Assembly: GCA_018715265.1 (NCBI GenBank)
Contig: DVLX01000026.1
Span: forward strand, 1 to 64,000
DNA from: Lentihominibacter excrementavium
Lineage (GTDB): Bacteria > Bacillota > Clostridia > Peptostreptococcales > Anaerovoracaceae
Direction of reading: 5' to 3'
Length of the DNA: 64,000 nt
The position numbers and the translations under genes were made by a program. The stretch's first letter is position 1; every line of letters begins with the position of its first letter. Positions 32,404 through 41,124 of this stretch are shown here, one piece after another. Under the pieces are notes generated by a model. It did not search any database. It was given only the letters and a program-made list of their open reading frames with translations, and had not been told where the DNA came from.

Positions 32404-35220
32404 TCAAGGCAGATAATTATACGGATTCTTAGGAACACCGTTGATCCTTATCTCAAAGTGCAGATGCGGTCCCGTACTTCTTCCCGTGCTTCCCACTTCT
32501 GCTATATGCTGTCCCTGGAACACCTTATCACCTACGTTTACAAGAAGTTTGCTGCAATGGGCGTATCTCGTTTCCTGTCCGTTCTGATGGTCTATTACAA
32601 CGAGCAGCCCGTATGTGCCGCTGTAGCCTGCAGTAGTGACCGTTCCTCCGTCTGCCGCATATATGTTAGTTCCCTGAGAACATGCCAGATCGACGCCCTG
32701 ATGGAAATCTCCCCATCTCGTCTCAAAGCCTGTAGTCCTCGTGAAACTATCCTTTAAAGGCCATGCGTATTTACCCGATCCAACAGTAGGCGGTCTCTCC
32801 TTTGTGCCGACGAGCACCACTTCCGTTACCGGCTCAGTCTTGACCGTAGTGACAAGATTCGTTTCATCTATGATCTCGCCGTTTACCGTAGTTATCCTCG
32901 AAGTCACTTCGCTGAGTCCGTCAGATCCCTTCTGCTGAGTCTCCGTGTAGCCTTCGTATATATCCGCCGAATCCTTCTCTTCGGTCTTATGCTCTATGAC
33001 CTTGTCGTATGTGACTTTCTCCGTTATCTTTACAGTCACTATAGGTGCGTTCTGCTTTATTACTATACTGCTTCCCACATCCAGCTTCTTGGAGTCAATA
33101 TTTTCATTATCCGCAAGTATATCTTCTTCCGTCGTGGAGTAGAGCTTGGCTACACTGCTTAAAGTATCCCCCGCCACGACCTTATGCACGGTCTCTTTCT
33201 TGCTGCTTGTGCAGAGCAGGTCAACCATCTCCTGCTCGGTCAGCATGTCCTGAAGGTCTGTATTGCTGTCTTTGACCTCCACATCCTCGATGAATACAGC
33301 TTCCTCTATCTCTGCGCCTTCCATGGACCCCGAATACTTGTCTTTGATGTCCTGAAGCACCTGAGCGGCAGTTTTCTCATCTTTTACTGCTCCTACCTTT
33401 TCACCGTTTACGAAGATCCCTGTAGCTTTGATATTCAGGTCGCCCATATATGTAAGTCGCTTGAGGACATCCTCCGACGTATCTATCTGCGTGGATTCAT
33501 TGAGGGCATAAACTCTTTTGAAGCTTATGTCGTTTTTGGCGTCTATCACGACGTCCATGTTCTTCTCTTCAGTAAGGGCTCCCTGGACGAGATCCGTTAT
33601 CCTGAGCACATCGTCCTGATCCTTTACTATACCCAGTACCTGACCATTGTAGGAGTATTCAAATGCAGTACAGTAATTTATCACTCCCGCAACACCCACT
33701 ATGGACATTACTACTACGGAAAAGCCCATGAGAAGCACTTTCCTGTGTCTGTCGCAGTAACTTTTGAATACAGCCATTTTCTTGCCGAATTTGCTGTTTT
33801 CGTAATCGCGCTTTCTCTTTATGGAGAGGTATTCTGCTGTGGCTCTCGCCTGCTCACGCCTTTCCTCACGCTCTTCTTTCAGAGCGAGCCTTTCCTCTTC
33901 CGTCTCTGCCTTTCTCTCTTCTCTGCTTCTGAATCCAAAGAAATCGCGCCACTTGAACGTAGGCTTTTTATTTACTTCTGTGGTGATCTTGAGACCCTGG
34001 ACGTTTACTATGCCTCCGCCCATTTCCGCATCGGCCTTTTTCTCCGCCTTAAGTCTTTCAAGCTCAAGAGCAGCGCGCTTCTTTTCCAGTCTTACACGCT
34101 CTTTTTCCATAGCCTTGCGGGCTTTTTCAACGCGCTTCCTCTGTACCTTTGCTATCCTCTCAGCTCTTATACGTTCTTTTCTTGTCTGCTTTTCGGCGAT
34201 ACGCTTCTCCGCCTGTTCATTTTTGATCCTGAGAGCTTCTTCGGCTTTCGCCTTCTCGTATTCAGTCTTGAGCTGCTGCATTCGCAGTCTTTCTTTCTGC
34301 TCTTCTTTAAGCTTTCGCTGTATCTTCGCGATCTCCTCGGTCTTAGCCTTCTGGGACTCTGCCATCTTTCCGGTCTTCTCTCCGGCTATCTCCGATATTT
34401 TACCGAAAAGAGCTCCCTGTTTTTCCTTTTCTGAGAGGAGGCCTTCTTTTAAATCATCAAGGGCTTTGTGTCCGTCTCCCTCGGAAGCCTCTATGTTCTC
34501 AGTTTCATACACAGTCTGCTTCTTATCTGCGCGAACATCCCTGCTGTTATCTTCGTATCCGAAAAATGCCGCCATCTCTTCAGGAGTTGCACTGTGCTGG
34601 CTCAGAGTTTCTTTTTCCTTCGCCCTTCTTCGCTCCGCTTCCATCAGCTCAAGAGCTTTCTTCCTTGCGACCTCTTTCGCTCTTTTTTCCGCTTCAAGGG
34701 CCTCGATACGCTTTCTTTCGGCTTCCTCACTTATCCTCGCCGCTTTTTTCTGTGCTTCAAGGACTTTGAGTTCCTCCTGACGCATCCTTATCTGACGCTG
34801 TCTTTCTTCTTCCTGTCTTTCAAGCTCGCGTTTTTTATCTTCCTTTGCACGCTCTATTATCGCCTGCTTTGCCGCGATAACCTCTTCGCTCTCTTCCGCG
34901 ACATCTGATTTTGCTGATTTTTTCCCATCTTGCGAGCTATCGAAAGGATTTTCTCTTTTAAGGCTTTCGAGACTTTTTCTGAGACCTATTATGCTCTCAT
35001 ACATCTCTCTGGCCTTTTCATCCTGCTTTAATATATCCTCTCTGCTGAAAGACTCTGCACCGATATCCTCCGATGGCTCAGAAGTATCCCGCATCTGAAT
35101 ATCAGCTTCCTCGTCACTTGCCCTTTCCTCGGTATTCTGCTGTTGTTCAGGACTCATTCCGTTTTCTGTCTGGTTATCTGCTCTATCTTTTCCCGACTTA
35201 CTTCTCCAAAACATTGACAT
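32404..35220 (-). CDS. M23 peptidase with cytoplasmic coiled coil, LysM and G5 domains
   Basis: 938 residues. About 1-490 are cytoplasmic, strongly charged and almost wholly helical (Glu/Lys/Arg/Ala-rich coiled coil or single alpha-helix from about 105 to 395). One membrane segment at about 492-515 follows, then an extracellular region: a LysM-like domain (about 676-720, VVAGDTLSSVAKLYSTTEED), a G5 domain (about 722-805) and a C-terminal M23 metallopeptidase (about 820-938) with HQGVDL, YAHCSKL and HLHFEI zinc/active-site motifs. It should cut peptidoglycan cross-bridges. AGGAGAAAG precedes the start, which lies inside the end of dnaD. Last gene of the gdpP-dnaB operon. Confidence 0.9.
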   Translation of the reverse strand: MSMFWRSKSGKDRADNQTENGMSPEQQQNTEERASDEEADIQMRDTSEPSEDIGAESFSREDILKQDEKAREMYESIIGLRKSLESLKRENPFDSSQDGKKSAKSDVAEESEEVIAAKQAIIERAKEDKKRELERQEEERQRQIRMRQEELKVLEAQKKAARISEEAERKRIEALEAEKRAKEVARKKALELMEAERRRAKEKETLSQHSATPEEMAAFFGYEDNSRDVRADKKQTVYETENIEASEGDGHKALDDLKEGLLSEKEKQGALFGKISEIAGEKTGKMAESQKAKTEEIAKIQRKLKEEQKERLRMQQLKTEYEKAKAEEALRIKNEQAEKRIAEKQTRKERIRAERIAKVQRKRVEKARKAMEKERVRLEKKRAALELERLKAEKKADAEMGGGIVNVQGLKITTEVNKKPTFKWRDFFGFRSREERKAETEEERLALKEEREERREQARATAEYLSIKRKRDYENSKFGKKMAVFKSYCDRHRKVLLMGFSVVVMSIVGVAGVINYCTAFEYSYNGQVLGIVKDQDDVLRITDLVQGALTEEKNMDVVIDAKNDISFKRVYALNESTQIDTSEDVLKRLTYMGDLNIKATGIFVNGEKVGAVKDEKTAAQVLQDIKDKYSGSMEGAEIEEAVFIEDVEVKDSNTDLQDMLTEQEMVDLLCTSSKKETVHKVVAGDTLSSVAKLYSTTEEDILADNENIDSKKLDVGSSIVIKQNAPIVTVKITEKVTYDKVIEHKTEEKDSADIYEGYTETQQKGSDGLSEVTSRITTVNGEIIDETNLVTTVKTEPVTEVVLVGTKERPPTVGSGKYAWPLKDSFTRTTGFETRWGDFHQGVDLACSQGTNIYAADGGTVTTAGYSGTYGLLVVIDHQNGQETRYAHCSKLLVNVGDKVFQGQHIAEVGSTGRSTGPHLHFEIRINGVPKNPYNYLP

Positions 35221-36428
35221 CTTTCTCCTGTCTCAAGCATTCCCGTATCCCTGCATTCGGGACATCTGTACTTCATATCCATATAATCCGGCTCAAATCC
35301 GTTGTCCGTGAGCAAAAACGCTTTTTCCGTATTGAGCGTATCTGCTTCTGCCTTTATACGTTCCGCTCTCTGCTTCCTGTCTGCGGCATCGGATATTATT
35401 ATCCTGGAAAGCTCTCTGCTTCCCGCGCTGAGCCTGTCGTCTATCTCTTTTATCCTCGGTACCCTTTCGTATACTTCCCTGCGATGCCTGTCCGCTTCCT
35501 CCTCCTCAAGTCTCCTTAGAGTTTCATAATACCTGGTTATATCGGAAGCGGTAAGCCCTTTCTGCTTTCCTGCCGCATCCCTTCCGGTCCTCTCCTCATA
35601 CCAGTTTTTCAAAACCTTGTTTACGTAATTGATGTTCGGATTTGAAATTCCTGTTGTCTTGCTGCACGCCGAGAGCACCTTCTCAAGAGAAAATTCCATG
35701 GTATCAAACCAGGTATCCATTATCTTCCTCTCCTCTTCAGTGGCGTTCCTTGAAAATCCCAGGGCTTTGAATATTCTCCTGTACATATGCTGCCGCTTCT
35801 CATTCTGGCTCAGATATCTTTCCACAGACTCCACATCTTTCAGTCCGTTTGTCGCCCATCCGTTTATCACGGCCGCTATGTACTTTATACTCTTTTTCTT
35901 TTTCTTTATACAGTAGGCGTATCCATAAGCTATCAGCTCCGGAGAAACGTGAAAATCGTTTATCCACGATATTATTTCCATCATTTCTGTAGTGCTTATC
36001 ACACGTCCCGCGCTTTTTTCTATGGCGTTGAACATTTCCTGTATGTCTTTATCCGCCATAGCTGTCTGTAAGCTGTACTCATTTCCTACGGGGAGCTCCT
36101 GCTCCTTGTCTCCGTAAAGCTGTTCTTTGAGGATTATGAATTCCACATCATAATCGAACTTATCCTCCGGATTTTTAGCTATCTTCCTTACGACGCCCAT
36201 CTTTTCCCAGTACGTCCATGCTTTCAGCACGTCCTCATGATCGAGGGAAAGGTATTTTGCGATCTCTTCATTGGTTATATCCGTACCGAGACCTGCATAC
36301 ATCTGCGCAAACAGATACACTTTTACAAAATCACCGGGAGCCGTTGCCATGTATTCATTTATAAACATATTTTCTATGCTGGTATCCAGCAGAAAATAAT
36401 CCTTTATCTTTTCTCTTCTGAAGGCCAT
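35154..36428 (-). CDS. DnaD-domain primosomal protein fused to a DnaC-type zinc N-terminal domain
   Basis: 424 residues from ATG 36428 (GGAGGAAGA upstream). An N-terminal winged-helix (about 1-90, DITNEEIAKYLSLDHEDV) is followed by DnaD/DnaB_2-type domains (about 125-205 and 235-290, ending NVxxVLKNWYEE-like VNKVLKNWYEE). Residues about 303-410 match the N-terminal domain of clostridial DnaC helicase loaders: REVYERVPRIKEID, then NGFEPDYMD and four Cys (389, 392, 404, 406; CPECRDTG, CQC). The protein stops where the AAA+ ATPase of DnaC would begin. It lies between dnaB and the M23 gene, so a role in replication restart or helicase loading is likely. Confidence 0.87.
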   Translation of the reverse strand: MAFRREKIKDYFLLDTSIENMFINEYMATAPGDFVKVYLFAQMYAGLGTDITNEEIAKYLSLDHEDVLKAWTYWEKMGVVRKIAKNPEDKFDYDVEFIILKEQLYGDKEQELPVGNEYSLQTAMADKDIQEMFNAIEKSAGRVISTTEMMEIISWINDFHVSPELIAYGYAYCIKKKKKSIKYIAAVINGWATNGLKDVESVERYLSQNEKRQHMYRRIFKALGFSRNATEEERKIMDTWFDTMEFSLEKVLSACSKTTGISNPNINYVNKVLKNWYEERTGRDAAGKQKGLTASDITRYYETLRRLEEEEADRHRREVYERVPRIKEIDDRLSAGSRELSRIIISDAADRKQRAERIKAEADTLNTEKAFLLTDNGFEPDYMDMKYRCPECRDTGMLETGERCQCFGEVSREKIEQITRQKTE

Positions 36429-36451
36429 TCTTCCTCCCGCCAACTCATCGA

Positions 36452-37798
36452 TCAAAATACAGGATCAGGTATATTGCCCGAAGCCTTATCCTTGAACTGG
36501 GTGTATCTTTCAACCCAGGCTACATCTATACTGCCTGTAGGACCGTTCCTGTGCTTTGCCAGGATAACTTCGCATTCTCCCGGCTTTTCCGACTCGTCTT
36601 TGAAGTAGTACTCATCTCTGTACAGGAATATAACTATGTCCGCGTCCTGTTCTATTGAGCCTGATTCTCTCAGGTCGGAGAGCATAGGTCTGTGGTCCGT
36701 TCTCGTCTCCGGCGCTCTGGAAAGCTGTGACAGCACCAGTACCGGACAATCCAGCTCCCTTGCCAGCAGCTTGAGATTTCTCGAGATCACTGAGATCTCC
36801 TGGGTCCTCGAATCCGCCTTTCCCTCAGGAGTCATGAGCTGCAAATAGTCTATGACCACAAGATCCAGACCTTCCTCAGCCTTGAGCCTCCTGCATTTGC
36901 TCTTCATCTCCATTATGCTGATGCCGGCAGTATCGTCTATATGTATATTGGCATTTGACAATATGTCAAGCGCAACATTTATATCGTCCCAGTCTCTTCT
37001 TTCAAGTCTGCCGTTCCTGATGCTCTGAAGCTCCACCTTCGACTCCATGGAAAGCAGTCTCTGCGTAAGCTGCTCCTTCGCCATCTCCAGACTGAATATC
37101 ATAACGGAGGCGCCGCCTTTTACCGCTGCGTTCCTGGCAAGAGACAGCGCAAAGGAAGTTTTTCCCATGGCAGGTCTTGCCGCCAGTATTATCAGGTCGG
37201 ATTTCTGAAAACCTGATGTCTTGGCATCCAGCTCTCTGAAGCCTGTAGTCACTCCCGTAAGCCCGCCGTCCATCTGCGAAGCTTTATCTATCGTCTCTAT
37301 GTTCTCAATGAGAACATCTTTGATATGGGTGTACTGGCCTCTCTGCCTGGACTGAGATATCTCAAATATACCGCTTTCGGCATAGTCGAGCATCTGGTTT
37401 GCGTCCATGCCGTCCTCGTATCCTTTGCTGACTATATCGTCCGCTGTGTCTATCAGTCTCCTTACAGCCGCTTTTTCAGCGACTATCCTGCCGTATTCCA
37501 TAGCGTTTGAGGTCGTCGGAGTTCCCGATGAAAGAGAGGCTATATATGCTCTGCCGCCTACGATGTTCAGACTGTTTCTCTTCTTAAGCTCCTCGGATAC
37601 GGTGAGTACATCTACAGGAGAATTTTTTCTCTGAAGTTCCAGTATGGTTCTAAATATTTCTTTGTGATTTTCATCGTAAAAATCCTCCGCCTTTACTACT
37701 TCCATTACGTCAAAAAGCGCGTCCTTGGAAAGCATTGCGGCACCGAGCACGGATTTTTCCGCTTCGATGCTGTGCGGAGGTATTCTTCCTTCATCCAT
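36452..37798 (-). CDS. dnaB: Replicative DNA helicase
   Basis: 448 residues. Hexameric 5'-3' helicase of the fork. N-terminal domain opens PPHSIEAEKSVLGAAML; RecA-like domain has Walker A ARPAMGKTSFA, Walker B LVVIDYLQLM and the closing LSQLSRAPE region. The start at 37798 follows AAGGGGAA. No intein is present. Operon order rplI-dnaB-dnaD is usual in Firmicutes. Confidence 0.97.
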   Translation of the reverse strand: MDEGRIPPHSIEAEKSVLGAAMLSKDALFDVMEVVKAEDFYDENHKEIFRTILELQRKNSPVDVLTVSEELKKRNSLNIVGGRAYIASLSSGTPTTSNAMEYGRIVAEKAAVRRLIDTADDIVSKGYEDGMDANQMLDYAESGIFEISQSRQRGQYTHIKDVLIENIETIDKASQMDGGLTGVTTGFRELDAKTSGFQKSDLIILAARPAMGKTSFALSLARNAAVKGGASVMIFSLEMAKEQLTQRLLSMESKVELQSIRNGRLERRDWDDINVALDILSNANIHIDDTAGISIMEMKSKCRRLKAEEGLDLVVIDYLQLMTPEGKADSRTQEISVISRNLKLLARELDCPVLVLSQLSRAPETRTDHRPMLSDLRESGSIEQDADIVIFLYRDEYYFKDESEKPGECEVILAKHRNGPTGSIDVAWVERYTQFKDKASGNIPDPVF

Positions 37799-37812
37799 GT
37801 TATTCCCCTTGA

Positions 37813-38256
37813 TCAAACAGTAACGGATACTTTAAGCTCCGCCGATATCTCCGTAAACAGCTTTACTGTTACCGTCACATCTCCTGCCTGTTTTATCGGT
37901 CCGGAAAGCTCTATCTTCTTCTTGTCTATCCTGATGTTCTCCTGCTTTTCAAGAGCTTCCGATATATCCTTTGATGTGATGGAACCGAAAAGTTTTCCTG
38001 TATCGCCGCCTTTAGTCTTTATTTTTACAGTTATTTTTTCGAGTTTTTCCGCCAGCTCTTTCGCTGCAGCTTTCTCTTCTTCCAGTTTTTCGGCGGCTAT
38101 CGCTTTCTGCTTTTCAAGATTTCTTATATTGCCTTCTGTAGCTTCTTTCGCAAGGCCTCTGGGCAGCAGCATATTTCTCGCATATCCATCGCTTACTTTT
38201 ACAACGTCGCCTGCCTTGCCTGTTCCTTTAACATCCTTGATCAATATCACAACCAT
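37813..38256 (-). CDS. rplI: 50S ribosomal protein L9
   Basis: 147 residues. N-terminal domain VILIKDVKGTGKAGDVVKVSDGYARN (key DGYARNMLLPRGLA), a long central helix, and the C-terminal RNA-binding domain with LFGSITSKDI. It binds 23S rRNA near L1. It lies between gdpP and dnaB, 14 bases before dnaB. Confidence 0.98.
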   Translation of the reverse strand: MVVILIKDVKGTGKAGDVVKVSDGYARNMLLPRGLAKEATEGNIRNLEKQKAIAAEKLEEEKAAAKELAEKLEKITVKIKTKGGDTGKLFGSITSKDISEALEKQENIRIDKKKIELSGPIKQAGDVTVTVKLFTEISAELKVSVTV

Positions 38257-38282
38257 AATTTTATCCTCCCAATGTGAAGTTT

Positions 38283-40043
38283 TTAAGAATTTTTTTCATT
38301 TATCGTTTCTCTTATCTTCATCAGTATATCTTCAGGCGGTATATCCACCTGAGTCCCTGCAGTGTTAAGATGTCCGCCGCCTCCGAATTTTTCCATTACG
38401 AGCTGTACGTTGATGTCTCCGAGCGATCTGGCGCTGACCACAGTTTTGCCGTAGTCATTGCGTCCTGCCACAAAGCTCGCCTTTATATTTCTTATAGTCA
38501 GCAGCTCATCCGCCACCTGCGAATTGACTATCTGTGCATTCGGGTTCTCGCCCGGACAGATGGACATGGCTATTCCTCCGTCGAAGAACTGAGCGTTGGC
38601 AACGCAAAGCGCACGCACTCGGAAATTTTCCACATCATCCTGGAAATATCTCCTCACGTGCTCAAGATCTGCACCTGAACGCCTGAGCCAGGAAGCCGCT
38701 TCAAAGGTACGCACTCCTGCCTTTACCGCAAATCTGTTGGTGTCTACCATTATTCCTGCCAGCAGCGCGTTCGCCTCCATGCTGGTGAGCGTACGCTTTT
38801 CACACGCATACTGAATTATCTCCGTAACAAGCTCCGATGCCGACGAAGCGTATGATTCCATGTAGGAAAGCACCAGGTCCGGGAACGCATCCTCCGCTTT
38901 TCTGTGATGATCTATTACAACTGTCCTTCCAACTTTTTCAACGAGATCATTGGATTCCACCAATATCGCTCTGTGCGTATCCACAACGACAACCAACGCG
39001 TTTTCATCTGCCAAGCTCAAGGCTTTCTCTGCAGAAACAAATTCGTAATACCCTGTCTCCTTTGCTTCTTCTGCTATAGATCTCAGCGCGTCATTGTATG
39101 ATCCGAGCACCACGTAGGCTTCTTTTCCTATGCTTTCCGCTACTCTGTATATGCCCAGCGCCGCTCCGAAGCTGTCCATATCAGGGTTCCTGTGCCCCAT
39201 GATGAATATTTTGGAGGATTGGCTCATGAGCAGCTTCAATGCATGGGCTATTATCCTCGATTTGCCTTTATTGCTCTTTTCCACGCTCTGAGACTTGCCG
39301 CCATAGTATTCAAAATTCTTTACATTCTTGACTATCGCCTGGTCTCCGCCTCTTCCAAGCGCCAGATCCAGGGCGTCTTCTGCATACTTTTCACATTCAG
39401 CTATCGTCTTCCCGCCTATGCCCACGCCTATGCTGAGCGTTACAGGGAAATCGGCTTCCGTATCTATTTCCTTTGCTTCGTCGAGGATGGAAAATTTATC
39501 TTTTATGAGCATTTTATAGCTCTTATGAGGAAACGCCATCTCATAAAGATGTTCTCTGTATCTTGCAACGGCCGCTCCAAGCTTGGCCCCCCAGCATCTT
39601 ATGAGCCTGTCTATCTCTGTGGAGATCTCCAGCTCGCGCTCATCACCTGCGCTCGATGTCAGCTCGTCGAAATTATCTACATTCACCACAGCTATACAGG
39701 TTTTATCGTCATTGTACATTTCCTTAAGTATCTCATAGTGTGTCATATCTATGAAATACATCATAACTGATGCAGTCTCGCCTTCTCCTATGAATTCCGT
39801 GACTATCTTAAATGATTTGTCGTTTTTGTCCAGGTAGAGGCTTTTCTTCTCTTCCGCCGACTTTATTATTTCACAGGCTTTGATCCTGGTGAGTTCAAAT
39901 ATATTTCTTCCTACGATGCCGTCGTATTTGAAAACGTCGGCTATCTTATCGCTGGCCCTGGTCACCTTGCCTTCTGAATTGATTATACACATGGGTATCG
40001 GCGAATAATGCGCCAGCAATTTTTCTATTCTTCCTACATACAT
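38283..40043 (-). CDS. gdpP: Cyclic-di-AMP phosphodiesterase GdpP family, without membrane anchor
   Basis: 586 residues, shorter than the usual 650 or so. PAS-like domain at about 1-105, degenerate GGDEF at about 110-265 (the signature position reads RYREHLYEM), DHH domain with GHRNPDMDS (283-291), VVDTHR and VIDHHR, and DHHA1 with GGGGHLNTAG near the end. Hydrolyses c-di-AMP to pApA in the family. The two N-terminal membrane helices of B. subtilis GdpP are missing, so it looks cytosolic. The gene next to it, yybS, is a membrane protein. It is second in the operon. Confidence 0.93.
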   Translation of the reverse strand: MYVGRIEKLLAHYSPIPMCIINSEGKVTRASDKIADVFKYDGIVGRNIFELTRIKACEIIKSAEEKKSLYLDKNDKSFKIVTEFIGEGETASVMMYFIDMTHYEILKEMYNDDKTCIAVVNVDNFDELTSSAGDERELEISTEIDRLIRCWGAKLGAAVARYREHLYEMAFPHKSYKMLIKDKFSILDEAKEIDTEADFPVTLSIGVGIGGKTIAECEKYAEDALDLALGRGGDQAIVKNVKNFEYYGGKSQSVEKSNKGKSRIIAHALKLLMSQSSKIFIMGHRNPDMDSFGAALGIYRVAESIGKEAYVVLGSYNDALRSIAEEAKETGYYEFVSAEKALSLADENALVVVVDTHRAILVESNDLVEKVGRTVVIDHHRKAEDAFPDLVLSYMESYASSASELVTEIIQYACEKRTLTSMEANALLAGIMVDTNRFAVKAGVRTFEAASWLRRSGADLEHVRRYFQDDVENFRVRALCVANAQFFDGGIAMSICPGENPNAQIVNSQVADELLTIRNIKASFVAGRNDYGKTVVSARSLGDINVQLVMEKFGGGGHLNTAGTQVDIPPEDILMKIRETINEKNS

Positions 40044-40060
40044 CGATTACTTCTCCTGCA

Positions 40061-40822
40061 TTACTTCCTTTGATTTCTCCCGTTATTGGCAAGCATTTTG
40101 CCTTTAAGTCCGAAGATCACATCGAACATACCTATCACGACTATCATCGTCCTTCCTATGTATATGTTCCACAAAACGATACAAAGAACCAGCGCGAATC
40201 CACTCGGTATGCGCTTTAAATAAAACAGCATGAAAACCGCCGACATCCCCTGCAGGAAAAAGACGAAATCAAACAGCAGATCTATATTTACATAGTACGA
40301 ATTGTCACTGAAAGTTTCCGTTGCCGTAAGCATCCATACCAGCAGATAAATGCCTATCAGGACGAAGACCGCCCCGCTCGGCACGGAAAATTCCCGAAAC
40401 TTAGGCATAAGATTTACCGGAGATCTTCTGTTTAAGGATCTGCTCAATAATATATAAACTATATACGACATTACCGCTCCGAATATCAATATGCTCACCG
40501 GCAGCAGCTTGAACACTTCATCATACAGTCTGACTACAAGATCTGTCCTTTCTCCTGCGCTGAGCTCTTCCATCCCCAGGAGGCTTATGACGTTGGAGTC
40601 CTTTGCCACGACTCCCGCAATATCCTGCACTCCGTTATGAAGCTGCGTAAACATTCCGTCTCCCGTTATACTCTGCACCATAAAAATCACCGCTGCCGCC
40701 GCGCATATCACAATGTCGCTCATTATGACCGCTTCATAGGGAGATCTGCTCTTTGTGATATACCTCGGCATCACGAGAAACGGGATTATTAAAATAAGAA
40801 AAAATATTATCAGAAGATACAT
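40061..40822 (-). CDS. yybS: YybS family (DUF2232) multi-pass membrane protein
   Basis: 253 residues, shorter than YybS of B. subtilis (about 310). Seven or so hydrophobic segments across the length; a soluble stretch at about 65-110. The function is unknown, but the gene is almost always next to gdpP, and the product could anchor or sense for the soluble GdpP here. AAGGAGACAAGGA precedes ATG 40822. First gene of yybS-gdpP-rplI-dnaB-dnaD-M23. Confidence 0.78.
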   Translation of the reverse strand: MYLLIIFFLILIIPFLVMPRYITKSRSPYEAVIMSDIVICAAAAVIFMVQSITGDGMFTQLHNGVQDIAGVVAKDSNVISLLGMEELSAGERTDLVVRLYDEVFKLLPVSILIFGAVMSYIVYILLSRSLNRRSPVNLMPKFREFSVPSGAVFVLIGIYLLVWMLTATETFSDNSYYVNIDLLFDFVFFLQGMSAVFMLFYLKRIPSGFALVLCIVLWNIYIGRTMIVVIGMFDVIFGLKGKMLANNGRNQRK

Positions 40823-40860
40823 TCCTTGTCTCCTTGTTTCCTTCTAAATCCGTACCGATT

Positions 40861-40889
40861 ATTATATCATACATATCCGTATATATCAA
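40861..40889 (-). promoter_or_regulatory. Promoter of the yybS-gdpP-rplI-dnaB operon
   Basis: Minus strand TTGATA (40889-40884), 17-base spacer, TATAAT (40866-40861), about 40 bases before yybS. Confidence 0.82.
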
Positions 40890-41124
40890 AGGGAAACCAA
40901 TTGATCATGAGGTTTTGCAGTATTCGGAGGGTTTACGGGGGTGATCAGGCTAAAAACAGGCGGAGGAAGAGGATGGTTTGAGTAATGCGAAGTGAGGAGT
41001 TAGCCGATGGTGTCCCTATGACAACAAAAAACACCCTGCTCCGGCACAAAAGTCCGGACGCAGGATGATGCCATTTAAAGCCGGCCGCTCAACTATATAC
41101 TTATCCCGCCGCCCGGCAAGCTTT
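40890..41124 (-). terminator. Intergenic stretch with histidine-kinase terminator
   Basis: Hairpin CCTGC-bulge-TCCGG/CCGGA-GCAGG (41064-41035) followed by TTTTTTG on the minus strand ends the two-component operon. The 130 bases from 40900 to 41030 are GA-rich on the plus strand and show no gene, promoter or structure I can name. Confidence 0.8.

Noticed and set aside
33184..34780. Two long plus-strand frames (up to 416 codons) antisense to the M23 peptidase gene
   Set aside because: They mirror the Lys/Glu-rich coiled-coil codons (giving Phe/Leu/Ser-rich text) and have no start signals.
40986..41069. 27-codon frame between yybS and the histidine kinase
   Set aside because: It runs through the terminator hairpin of the kinase operon and lacks a convincing binding site.
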